In this document: positions 1 to 7,009 of the stretch, one piece after another | Layout: every line of letters begins with the position of its first letter | How positions within the stretch are numbered: position 1 is the first letter of the stretch | Origin: Candidatus Poseidoniaceae archaeon | GTDB taxonomy: Archaea; Thermoplasmatota; Poseidoniia; Poseidoniales; Poseidoniaceae | Reading direction: 5' to 3' | Assembly (NCBI GenBank): GCA_029250305.1 | Contig: JAQXFM010000321.1 | Location: forward strand, 1 to 14,235 | Length of the DNA: 14,235 nucleotides | Notes under the pieces: model-generated | What the model was told of the DNA's origin: nothing | Database searches by the model: none | The model's input: only the letters and a program-made list of their open reading frames with translations | Program-made: the position numbers and the translations under genes

Positions 1-1698
1 AGATACATCGACGCCTGCGGACTTCAATGCAGGCTTGAGGTTGTGCATGTTCGGATGAACCACCAAGAATGTTCGGAGCATGTTTCGTCCGTCAAGAACT
101 GCTTGTTCGACAAATGGCGAGAGTTTGACGTTCTCTTCAAGCGGTGCAGGGGATACGTACTTTCCATTTTCAAGTTTGAATTGACTCTTGACCCGTCCGG
201 TGATTGAAAGGTAACCGTCGGAAGAGAGCTTTCCAAGGTCGCCCGTTCGGAAGACACCTGGTTCGATGATGACTTCCTTCGTAGCCTTTTCATTGTTCCA
301 GTAGCCCATCATGACGTTTGGACCGTGAACGATGATTTCACCTTCTTCAGGTCGAGCTGGATCGTCCCAAGCATCTGTGTCGATGGTGACGTTCACGCCA
401 TTGGCGACGAGACCAACACAGCGGAGTTTGGAGGTACCGGGTCCTGCCCACCCGTTTGCAGCAACAAGCGGGGAGGTCTCTGTAAGTCCGTAGCCTTCGT
501 AGCAACTGAATCCAACCATTTGGATGAATTCAGCGACATCGGGTGAAAGCGCAGCCGCACCTGACATGCAGAAGCGGATGTTTCCACCAAATCGGGCTCG
601 AACTTTCGACCAGATGAGTTTGTCATAGAATTTGTCGAGGACGCCCTTTGCAGGAACAGCGTCACATTCAACGCCGGCCTTAGCGATGCGCTTTTGGGCG
701 TGCTTGCGTGCTTTTCCAGAAAGGAATCGCTTGACCGGAGACGAAGCAAACTGGCTGTTGACTCGGTCGTAGAACTTGTTCCAAACACGTGGCACAGCGA
801 GAAGGACTGCCGGCTTGATTTCGATGCATTCATCGGCGATGCGTGTGAGATCGGAGATGAGGTTAATGTGAACGCCACAGCGGATCATCCAATGCAAATC
901 GAAGGTGCTTCCAAAGGAGTGAGCCCAAGGGAGGAACGCTGCGTTCTTATCGCCAACATAGACCTTGAATGCAGATTGTACACACAAGATGTTGGAAAGT
1001 GTGTTCCAATTGCTGAGCATGACACCCTTTGGGTTGCCAGTGGTTCCTGATGTGTAGATGAGGGTGTTGAGGGCGAATGGGTCGTCAGCCACTTCAAATG
1101 TGTTTTCTGACGAGCGTCCAAGCGCCACGAATTCAGTCCACTCATGGACTGGGATGCCTTCTGGCGGCAGTTGATTTGCTGGGTCTTCGCCCATCAAAAG
1201 AATTCCAGCGCTTGGCCATCCGCTTGCTTCTTTCGGCATGTGTTCAACAAGTTTGTCGAGCACACCTGTGTTTGCAACTGCAAGAAGTGAAGGGGTCGAG
1301 TCGGCGAGAATGTAAGCCCATTCAGCACCATGTTGATGTGTGTACATAGCAGTGTAAGCAGCGCCGATGGCGTTTGCTCCATAGGCAAGGGATGCCCACT
1401 CCACGCTGTTGTCGAGGATGAGTGCCACTCGGTCGCCAGTTGAAACGCCAAGATCAGCAAGTCGTTGACCGACTGCTGTTGAAAGGCTTCCAAATTCGTC
1501 GTAAGTGATGTGGGTTCGTGGCATGCCCTTTTCGGGGATGTATCCAAAGCATTGGTTCGAGCCAAAACGCTCTACGCTGGTCATCATCATTTGGTAAAGA
1601 GTGCGTGGATCTTCGCCCTCAGGTTGTTTCCATTGTCGGTCGTTGGGCTGTCGTTCCCAGGCCATCTGCAGTTCTGCCATGCACAGCAAGTGTTCCAT
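1..1698 (-). CDS. Long-chain acyl-CoA synthetase (AMP-forming), C-terminus beyond the window
   Basis: Activates a fatty acid with ATP and CoA through an acyl-adenylate. The frame stays open from the start to position 1, so about 566 codons are visible and the C-terminal end is missing. Visible ANL-family motifs are the phosphate loop YTSGTTGNPKG near residue 215, EGYGLTETSP near 401, and the hinge region with FRTGDLG near 484 followed by ITGRVKSQFKLENGKYVSP. The KLENGKYVSP form resembles the long-chain (ACSL/FadD15) branch more than acetyl-CoA synthetases. I took the ATG at 1698; an in-frame ATG at 1680 is equally possible, and neither has a Shine-Dalgarno sequence. An in-frame TAA at 1735-1737, which is also the SMUG1 stop, limits any extension. 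The gene follows SMUG1 by 36 bp and may be co-transcribed with it. It suggests fatty-acid use by a heterotrophic archaeon. The family call is firm; chain-length preference is not readable. Confidence 0.93.
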   Translation of the reverse strand, partial: MEHLLCMAELQMAWERQPNDRQWKQPEGEDPRTLYQMMMTSVERFGSNQCFGYIPEKGMPRTHITYDEFGSLSTAVGQRLADLGVSTGDRVALILDNSVEWASLAYGANAIGAAYTAMYTHQHGAEWAYILADSTPSLLAVANTGVLDKLVEHMPKEASGWPSAGILLMGEDPANQLPPEGIPVHEWTEFVALGRSSENTFEVADDPFALNTLIYTSGTTGNPKGVMLSNWNTLSNILCVQSAFKVYVGDKNAAFLPWAHSFGSTFDLHWMIRCGVHINLISDLTRIADECIEIKPAVLLAVPRVWNKFYDRVNSQFASSPVKRFLSGKARKHAQKRIAKAGVECDAVPAKGVLDKFYDKLIWSKVRARFGGNIRFCMSGAAALSPDVAEFIQMVGFSCYEGYGLTETSPLVAANGWAGPGTSKLRCVGLVANGVNVTIDTDAWDDPARPEEGEIIVHGPNVMMGYWNNEKATKEVIIEPGVFRTGDLGKLSSDGYLSITGRVKSQFKLENGKYVSPAPLEENVKLSPFVEQAVLDGRNMLRTFLVVHPNMHNLKPALKSAGVDVS

Positions 1699-1734
1699 TA
1701 AGCACTTGAATGGTTCGCCGGTTTTGCATGAAGG

Positions 1735-2511
1735 TTAGCAACCATTTCGCTCAAGGCAGGCCACGACATTTGCACGCCAATCAGCGCTGTTGTTTTTGTT
1801 GGCCAATGGGCTGGCAGGGCTTGGGTGCCAACATGTGTCAATGGTGATGGTTCGGCCCGATGCTGTGAGTCCTGTGCCCTTTTTTGGTGCCTTAAATGCT
1901 GCACGCGCCCGCTGCTCTGCGTATTTCCCGACACCGATGATGTGCGTGATGCCCATGATGTCAACCACCGCTCTCAAGTGATCATCGCAAGCATCAAGCA
2001 CAGGCTCAATGATTGATTTTGGAACTTTGTTCGGCGTAATGTTCTGGCCTCGTTCGCCGAGTAAAAGCAACGGGCAATGATTGACAACAAAAATCCGCTC
2101 AAATGCAGCAGTGGCCGAGCCATAGTGGTGCTCCATTAGGTTCCACAAACGAGTGCCTGAAACTTCCTGCCGCTCGAGGGCCATCCCTTCAATCGGTCGC
2201 TTTGGGTGTGCATTGGATGGCGTCACAAGGTCACGGGATTGGATGGCCAAGAACTGCTGTGCGACGTCAGTCGCCCCAAATGGTACGCCGGTTTGCGCCA
2301 TGCCCCATGGCCCTGGGTTCATGCCAAGCAGCAAAACTCGAGCGCCGAGTCCGCCCCACTGCTCGAGGTACTGCACATGGTGTGGCCAAGCGTAATCCAA
2401 TGGGTTCGTTGCATGAGCAACTTCGGAGTTTTTCTCGATTTTGTTGATGGCCTGGTCGCATTTTGATGAGAGAGATTGGGCGGCCACAATCAATGCTTCA
2501 ACAGTGTCCAT
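1735..2511 (-). CDS. SMUG1-type single-strand-selective uracil-DNA glycosylase
   Basis: Predicted to excise uracil and related oxidised pyrimidines from DNA as the first step of base-excision repair. The 258-residue protein carries the SMUG1 signatures in order: GMNPGPWGMAQTGVPFG at 63-79 (water-activating Asn at 65), HPKRPI at 102-107, EVSG at 116-119, NHCPL at 144-148 (base-binding Asn), GVGKYAEQRAR at 193-203, and HPSPASPLANK at 229-239 (intercalating-loop His at 229). From memory these match vertebrate SMUG1 almost residue for residue and differ from UDG families 1, 2, 4 and 5. The ATG at 2511 is the only plausible start, because an in-frame stop lies just upstream with no other start codon between. 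No clear ribosome-binding site or TATA box is seen. It has a 267-bp upstream spacer, with a possible small gene ending 31 bp before it. The family call is very strong. Confidence 0.95.
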   Translation of the reverse strand: MDTVEALIVAAQSLSSKCDQAINKIEKNSEVAHATNPLDYAWPHHVQYLEQWGGLGARVLLLGMNPGPWGMAQTGVPFGATDVAQQFLAIQSRDLVTPSNAHPKRPIEGMALERQEVSGTRLWNLMEHHYGSATAAFERIFVVNHCPLLLLGERGQNITPNKVPKSIIEPVLDACDDHLRAVVDIMGITHIIGVGKYAEQRARAAFKAPKKGTGLTASGRTITIDTCWHPSPASPLANKNNSADWRANVVACLERNGC

Positions 2512-2778
2512 GCGGTGCCCATGTTGGGTGCCTTACATGATTCTATGCGAACCACTTCCTGAACTCGATGGCCGAAGGTTGCCACTGGACGCATGGCTGG
2601 ATGGAGCGTATGCTCGTTGTCGAAAAGCTCGTTTCATGGTTCAGTGACGCCGGTTTTGCCTTGTCCTTTTCATCGAGGGGGAATTCATGCTCCAAAGTAC
2701 GTAAAATGCCTGTGAATGGCATGAAGAGTCTTTCCTCGCCCGCATATGCTTTTCGGGTTGCATGATATGCATTAAGGA
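2512..2778. other. 267-bp spacer between the radical SAM gene and SMUG1
   Basis: Apart from the 59-codon frame at 2543-2722, nothing firm is visible. The part next to the radical SAM stop (about 2751-2775) has AT-rich elements, including GCATATGC and a nearby ATATGCATTAA. These could be a weak promoter for leftward transcription into SMUG1, but no clean archaeal TATA box with BRE can be named. No T-run terminator or tRNA cloverleaf is seen. Plus-strand frames here run antisense into SMUG1 or are low in coding character. Confidence 0.5.
2543..2722 (-). CDS. Possible small protein, 59 residues, unrecognised
   Basis: The 267-bp gap between the radical SAM gene and SMUG1 holds one minus-strand frame that could be a gene. 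It begins MPFTGILRTLEHEF, ends RKWFA and stops at TAG (2543-2545). A GAGG (2734-2737) lies 11 bases before the ATG, which is a little long for a Shine-Dalgarno spacing. The same frame is open for about 27 further codons upstream, back to a stop inside the 3' end of the radical SAM gene, but has no ATG, GTG or TTG there. Composition is mixed: the first half is charged and helix-like, the second half Ser/Thr-rich. No cysteine pairs, membrane segment or known motif is visible. It may be a small gene, a decayed gene remnant or chance. Confidence 0.3.
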   Translation of the reverse strand: MPFTGILRTLEHEFPLDEKDKAKPASLNHETSFSTTSIRSIQPCVQWQPSAIEFRKWFA

Positions 2779-4551
2779 TTAACTGGAAAAATGTACGGCG
2801 TACGTATCATTCCAGTCGGCAGAGGATGCATCAAACCAAGATTCTGCTTCCTCAAACGCTTCTTTCCCTTTCGATCGGCGCTTCGCACGCTGACTAATCA
2901 ACTTCCATGCCGTTTTCTCGCCAATGCCAGGAATCGATTCAAGCTGTTTCTGTGTGACCGTAAGATGGTTGAAGTTTGTCTCAACCCCCGTGATCGATCG
3001 TGCTCCGTGGCCAGTGACAATGATGTCAGAAGAAGTTTCCAATGGAATGTGGTATTCGACGCCCACGAGGATTGGATATGCGCCGATTTGACGCCCGAAG
3101 GTAATGCCTGCCTTCCCTCTACATTGCTCTGCAGTGTGCGCATCTTCCATGTGTGCGGGGAGCCTTGTTCGTCCGTCATGTGTCTCCCAATGCACATCGG
3201 ATAATTTACTACCCAAGGGGAATAATTCCTGTAAAAGAGGTCCATCGATGGTGTCTCGGACATTGGTTTTGAACGTGTTAAATGCCTTTTGTGGAATCTC
3301 TTGGAACCCTTCACCTTCGACTTGCCGGATGTTGATCCTGCGCAAAAGCAGCCCCTCTCTCCTGATTTCATGCAGCAAATCGAGGTTCAATTGGTAACTC
3401 GCCTCAGTTTCTCCATTGAGCCCTGCAATGAAATTGAGTCCGGGTAACAGCTTTGGCAACCCGCGCTCGCCTCGAGTTTTTCCATGTTTGTTGATGAGGC
3501 GAATAGCCGTCTTCAACTGAGCAGGGTCGCAATTTAGCCAATTTGCTACGTGGACGGATGGGTCTGCGGATTCGAGGCCAAACGACAGGACAGCACCGTC
3601 TGACAGCGTTTCAACGAGGGTCTTCGTGATCGTCTCGGATGCTTCGAGGTTTTCTGCGATGATGGATGGATTGCCGTTGTCAGTGTGAAGGATACCAAGA
3701 CGTTCATCGTCACGCAACCCATGGAGGAGTCGAGCAATCGGTTCCGGGTTTGGAATTGGATATTCCAGTTCTCGTACACCATCAGCCATGTAGGTGTAGG
3801 TGTCCGTCATGCCTCCTAAGCGGACGTGTTGTACGCCTGCATCATGGGCCAATCGGACTTCTTCGATGATGTCCTCTGGCGTTCGCCAGATGGGTACGCC
3901 TTTCTTTGGTTCGATGCAGAACTTACACCCACGCTTGTAGCGGACACAGCCTTGGTAGACTTCGACTTCATAGGTCAGAGGGCCTGGTTTTGCCTCATTT
4001 CCGAGGTCTGGATGGCTGGTCACCGCTTTGCTTCCTGCACCTGCTTGGGCCCATTCAGTCCACTGCTCAGCCGATCTTCGCTGATGGGACCATGCGCCAG
4101 TCTTGAGGTAAGCATGCAAGGTTGCATCGGTGTCCTGTAAGGCAAGAAACAGGTTGGCTTGAAGCGGTGCCCATCCTTGTTGACGCCAGCCACGGATGGC
4201 CCAACCACCGAACAGGGCCGGTGTGGAAGAGGGAAGGCTTCGTATGATTTCTCGAGTTTCTTTGAGGGAGATGGGGGTTCCTCGAAGGTAACGCCCTGGT
4301 ACAACAGCACCAGCGACGCATGCCAAACCCGCAATGCCGCTTAGACGTGCTCGAACAGCGTCTTCTCCTGCTTCCTTGAGGTACATGCGCCATGCGTCAA
4401 TTGTCGTATATTCATACGGGACCTTGGCTTGTTCAAGCACGCCACACAGGTAGCGAATATGGAACCCAACGTACGGTGGGACTCCGAATGCTGCAGGCTC
4501 ATCCTCATAGCCATCGATGACAAGCCAAGCAGGCTCATGTTGCTCGACCAT
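2779..4551 (-). CDS. Radical SAM protein of the COG1031 type with C-terminal helix-hairpin-helix
   Basis: A 590-residue Fe-S enzyme of unknown reaction. An N-terminal region (about 8-150, beginning AWLVIDGYEDEPAAFGVPP) resembles the leader domain of archaeal COG1031 proteins. The radical SAM core follows, with cluster cysteines at 202, 209 and 212 in GCVRYKRGCKFC, then GGMTDTY near 246 and LSFGLESAD near 322. A predicted beta-rich stretch (about 488-530) recalls a TRAM-like nucleic-acid-binding module, and a helix-hairpin-helix (LESIPGIGEKTAWKL, about 537-551) suggests contact with DNA or RNA. The spacing CX6CX2C differs from the usual CX3CX2C. I chose the ATG at 4551 because it places the conserved N-terminus near the start. 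A TTG at 4581 overlapping the stop of the preceding gene would add ten residues. It lies 26 bp after the Csl4-RRM gene and is probably co-transcribed, which points to an RNA-related role by inference only. Confidence 0.88.
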   Translation of the reverse strand: MVEQHEPAWLVIDGYEDEPAAFGVPPYVGFHIRYLCGVLEQAKVPYEYTTIDAWRMYLKEAGEDAVRARLSGIAGLACVAGAVVPGRYLRGTPISLKETREIIRSLPSSTPALFGGWAIRGWRQQGWAPLQANLFLALQDTDATLHAYLKTGAWSHQRRSAEQWTEWAQAGAGSKAVTSHPDLGNEAKPGPLTYEVEVYQGCVRYKRGCKFCIEPKKGVPIWRTPEDIIEEVRLAHDAGVQHVRLGGMTDTYTYMADGVRELEYPIPNPEPIARLLHGLRDDERLGILHTDNGNPSIIAENLEASETITKTLVETLSDGAVLSFGLESADPSVHVANWLNCDPAQLKTAIRLINKHGKTRGERGLPKLLPGLNFIAGLNGETEASYQLNLDLLHEIRREGLLLRRINIRQVEGEGFQEIPQKAFNTFKTNVRDTIDGPLLQELFPLGSKLSDVHWETHDGRTRLPAHMEDAHTAEQCRGKAGITFGRQIGAYPILVGVEYHIPLETSSDIIVTGHGARSITGVETNFNHLTVTQKQLESIPGIGEKTAWKLISQRAKRRSKGKEAFEEAESWFDASSADWNDTYAVHFSS

Positions 4552-4577
4552 ATTGACCGACTCATCAGAGGTGGACT

Positions 4578-6011
4578 TCAATCCTTCTTGGGGCGTCGGC
4601 GTCGGCGGCCCTTCTTGCCGTCCTCTTCCTCTTCCCGCATTGCTTGAAGTTCACGCGATGTTTTTCCACCGGATTGGTCAGGTTTTCCACCTTTGCCACC
4701 CTTCTTGCCGCCTTGCGACACATCGACCTTGATTTTGCGGCCTAACAATTCTGTGCCGTTGAGTTTTTCGACAATTGCGTCGCCTTGATCTGTTTCCTTG
4801 ACGAAAGCGAAAGCGAATCCCTTGGGCTTGCCTGCGTTGTCGGTTGCCATCACCAATTCATTGACGGTTGCAACACCCTCGAAGATGGCTTTGAGTTGGT
4901 CTTCAGTCGCCTTGAATGGAAGGTTGCCAACGTAGAGCTTGAGTCCTTCTGGATCCTTGCGGTTTCCTCGCTTGCTCTTCTTATCATCGCTGTCCGCATC
5001 ACGAACACCGATCTTTCGACCGTTGACCTTGTGGCCATCCAACTTGGCGATTGCTGCGTCAGCTTGGGCCTTTTCGCTGTAGGTGACGAATCCAAATCCA
5101 CGGTTCACGCCATTGTCATCGGTGAGAACGATGCAGTCGGTCATGTCGCCATGCTCGGCAAAGAGTGCTCTGAGTTCTTCAGTTCCAACTTCTCGTGGCA
5201 ATCCACCAACAAACAATCGGCAGCCAGGAGCGTTTCGAGGTCGGCGACCTTTGCCACCGCTTTCGCCTTCGAATCGGAAGTAGGTGCGCTCCCGTCCATC
5301 TTCTCGGACGTCGGCTGCGATGAAAGTGGCTCGGCCTGCTGGTCCTTTGCCGAACATGGCTTCTGCTGCTGCACCCCAGCGCTTTCCTGCGTTGTTAAGG
5401 GCGCTTGCGCCTTGTTCAACTTCTGCCCATCCAGCACCGTAGTTGTCTGCAAGGGCACGGTAGGATTGGAATCCACATGAAGGGCATTGAACGTTCCAGT
5501 CACCATCGAGGTGTGGGAGCAAGGTGTCACCACAAGGTGGGCAGATCGCGTGGAGCACGCCACAGTCGTCTCGATCTCTGAACGAGATGCGGAGGACAGG
5601 GGAGGTTTCCTTGACTTCAGCACGGCACACGTCTCGACGTCGCACTGCGTCTGCGGTTTGATGCATGTAGCGGTCGACGATGTTGGTCACGTGGAATTGC
5701 CCGTAGAGGTGTTCTGGAAGGACACTTCCAGGCTTCCCTTCAACGCAAATGACTTGTGCTTCACCATTTTTCTCATTGAGTTTGACAACTTCACAAAGAA
5801 CAGTGTCGCCGATTTCCGGGGTCACAATTGGCTTTGATGCAACGACCGTGCCGATTCCATCGTTGATTGAAAATGCGCCAACGGCGGTCGCAACAATGCG
5901 GCCGTCGACTTCGATTGTTCCTTCTCCAGCTTCGCAATCTGCGGTGCTGGATACATTCATTCCTGGGGTGACGAGGCTCGGCGTCATTTGATTCATTCCT
6001 TGTGCAAACAT
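4578..6011 (-). CDS. csl4: Exosome subunit Csl4 fused to two RRM domains
   Basis: Csl4 is an RNA-binding cap subunit of the archaeal RNA exosome, which degrades and trims RNA in the cytoplasm. In this 477-residue protein the Csl4 N-terminal domain is at about 12-60 (LVTPGMNV, then GEGTIEVDGRIVATAVGAF). An S1-type domain is at about 66-146, and a zinc ribbon has Cys157, 160, 176 and 179. A linker of unknown fold (about 181-262) follows. RRM1 has RNP2 LFVGGL at 266-271 and RNP1 RGFGFVTY at 304-311. RRM2 has RNP2 LYVGNL at 359-364 and RNP1 KGFAFAFV at 397-404. The tail is Gly/Lys- then Arg/Lys-rich. Standard archaeal Csl4 is roughly 180-200 residues and ends at the zinc ribbon, so this is more than twice the usual length. 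In-frame ATGs at codons 6 and 9 are alternative starts. The gene lies 77 bp after the METTL5-like gene. Both halves are firmly recognised; the purpose of the fusion is unknown. Confidence 0.95.
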   Translation of the reverse strand: MFAQGMNQMTPSLVTPGMNVSSTADCEAGEGTIEVDGRIVATAVGAFSINDGIGTVVASKPIVTPEIGDTVLCEVVKLNEKNGEAQVICVEGKPGSVLPEHLYGQFHVTNIVDRYMHQTADAVRRRDVCRAEVKETSPVLRISFRDRDDCGVLHAICPPCGDTLLPHLDGDWNVQCPSCGFQSYRALADNYGAGWAEVEQGASALNNAGKRWGAAAEAMFGKGPAGRATFIAADVREDGRERTYFRFEGESGGKGRRPRNAPGCRLFVGGLPREVGTEELRALFAEHGDMTDCIVLTDDNGVNRGFGFVTYSEKAQADAAIAKLDGHKVNGRKIGVRDADSDDKKSKRGNRKDPEGLKLYVGNLPFKATEDQLKAIFEGVATVNELVMATDNAGKPKGFAFAFVKETDQGDAIVEKLNGTELLGRKIKVDVSQGGKKGGKGGKPDQSGGKTSRELQAMREEEEDGKKGRRRRRPKKD

Positions 6012-6054
6012 GGCCCGAGGTAGGTCGCATGCTGTTTCGCTTGTTTGAACGGGC

Positions 6055-6075
6055 GGGTTGTCCCCTTTTCAACCC
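6055..6075. repeat. Short inverted repeat between the METTL5-like and Csl4 genes
   Basis: Perfect 6-bp arms, gggttg at 6055-6060 and caaccc at 6070-6075, flank a 9-base loop. The repeat lies in the 77-bp gap downstream of the methylase stop and upstream of the Csl4 start. It could form a small hairpin in the read-through RNA. It lacks a T-run on the transcribed strand, so it is not a convincing terminator. Confidence 0.35.
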
Positions 6076-6088
6076 CTCATACGAGGTT

Positions 6089-6751
6089 TCACGCCTCTTC
6101 ATTTTCGTCAATGATTAATTTGGCATCGCCCGGGCGGTGAAAACGCCAACAGCGAACCGGTGTGGTCGCCTTTCCTTTGCTGTGGTGGGCGTAGGTTGGT
6201 GGCAGCCTAAACTCTGTTTCCAACATGATTTCTCCATCATAGCCGTAATCTCGTGCGATGGCATGGACGTGTTTTGCTTTGGCACTGTGAAGAATATGCA
6301 CCGCATCGGCATCAAGTGAGAATGCAAACTCAAGCAATGGACGGTCAGCCCGTGCCGTCTGCACGCCCCATGGTGGGTTCATCACCACAAGATCGATTGG
6401 ATGGTCGAGTTCAATCGAATCACGGCCAATCATGGCTTGAATGACGTTCGCTTGGCCTTCGACCTTTGCATGCGTACGCTCGATGTTGGCTTCTGTCACC
6501 TCGATGGCTTGCTCATCCGCTTCGACAAGGGTGACCTTCGAAGCGCCGAGGAGCATGGTGGCAAGACCGAGGACGCCGTTGCCAGCAGCCAAGTCAAGGA
6601 TGTGCTTTCCATGAACCCCGTCCACCTGATCGACACCAAGCATCCAATATGCCGCCAAGTCGCCTTCTGTAGCGTATTGTTCGAGTTCCACTGATTGACA
6701 TGGATGCGGTTTGAGTTTGGACAATTCAATGGCCAAGTGCTTGGGCCGCAT
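6089..6751 (-). CDS. METTL5-like rRNA adenine-N6 methyltransferase (COG2263)
   Basis: Predicted SAM-dependent RNA methylase of the family that includes human METTL5, which makes m6A in small-subunit rRNA. The protein has 220 residues. The family N-terminus KHLAIELSKLKP is at 4-15 and LEQYAT at 23-28. SAM-binding motif I is DLAAGNGVLG at 53-62, an acidic motif II LVEADE is at 75-80, and the catalytic motif NPPWG at 125-129 corresponds to NPPFG in the family. HILHSAKAKHV at 152-162 and LPPTYAHH at 183-190 match the conserved C-terminal half. I chose the ATG at 6751 because it aligns with family starts. A GTG at 6758-6760, overlapping the TGA of the zinc-ribbon gene (GTGA), would add three residues. 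Either way translation is probably coupled to the gene before it. The modified base cannot be read from sequence, but m6A in 16S rRNA is the best guess. Confidence 0.9.
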   Translation of the reverse strand: MRPKHLAIELSKLKPHPCQSVELEQYATEGDLAAYWMLGVDQVDGVHGKHILDLAAGNGVLGLATMLLGASKVTLVEADEQAIEVTEANIERTHAKVEGQANVIQAMIGRDSIELDHPIDLVVMNPPWGVQTARADRPLLEFAFSLDADAVHILHSAKAKHVHAIARDYGYDGEIMLETEFRLPPTYAHHSKGKATTPVRCWRFHRPGDAKLIIDENEEA

Positions 6752-6756
6752 GCCGT

Positions 6757-6963
6757 TCACCAGCGGGGTGGTTGCTGTTGATACTGGTTGTTTGCAGCGT
6801 ATTGTTGCTGAGCTGCTTGCATCTGAAGGCGCAAGTAATGAATTTGTTCAGCCTCTTGGCGAAGTCGCATCAACAACTGTTCGCCAGGTTGTTGGTTGCC
6901 ACAAAATCGGCAGAACCGAATGCCGTCTTGGTGTTGTTGTCCGCAGCTGATACAGAATCCCAT
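6757..6963 (-). CDS. Small double-CxxC zinc-ribbon protein, 68 residues
   Basis: Function unknown. Cysteines 4, 7, 18 and 21 form CxxC-X10-CxxC, a typical zinc ribbon, at the very N-terminus (MGFCISCG, then FCRFCG). A helical, probably coiled segment follows at about 28-52 (QLLMRLRQEAEQIHYLRLQMQ), then a Gln/Tyr/Asn-rich tail ending QQPPRW. The start is well supported by a GGAGG seven bases upstream. A longer reading from 7059 would overlap the previous gene and read through that ribosome-binding site, so I reject it. Its stop overlaps or abuts the METTL5-like start, and it lies 46 bp after the unrecognised 367-residue protein. Zinc ribbon plus helix plus low-complexity tail would suit a small adaptor or nucleic-acid-associated protein, but that is a guess. 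Confidence 0.8.
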   Translation of the reverse strand: MGFCISCGQQHQDGIRFCRFCGNQQPGEQLLMRLRQEAEQIHYLRLQMQAAQQQYAANNQYQQQPPRW

Positions 6964-6970
6964 GGTTGTG

Positions 6971-6975
6971 CCTCC
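6971..6975 (-). promoter_or_regulatory. Shine-Dalgarno GGAGG of the zinc-ribbon gene
   Basis: On the minus strand GGAGG is followed by seven bases and the ATG at 6963. It is the clearest ribosome-binding site in the window and fixes the start of the 68-residue protein. Most other genes here lack such a site. Confidence 0.8.
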
Positions 6976-7009
6976 GGTTCTTGGTTGGGTCGAGCCGTCT
7001 TGAATCTTG

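Noticed and set aside
4552..4581. TTG start of the radical SAM gene overlapping the Csl4 stop
   Set aside because: The overlap would fit translational coupling, but TTG is rare and the ATG at 4551 puts the conserved N-terminus at the usual place; kept only as an alternative.
4785..5480. 231-codon plus-strand open frame
   Set aside because: It lies entirely antisense to the Csl4-RRM gene, whose protein has unmistakable domains; the translated plus-strand product is Ser/Cys/Val-rich with no motif.
6055..6075. Intrinsic terminator after the methylase gene
   Set aside because: The stem is only 6 bp and no T-run follows on the transcribed strand; archaeal terminators are mainly T-rich.
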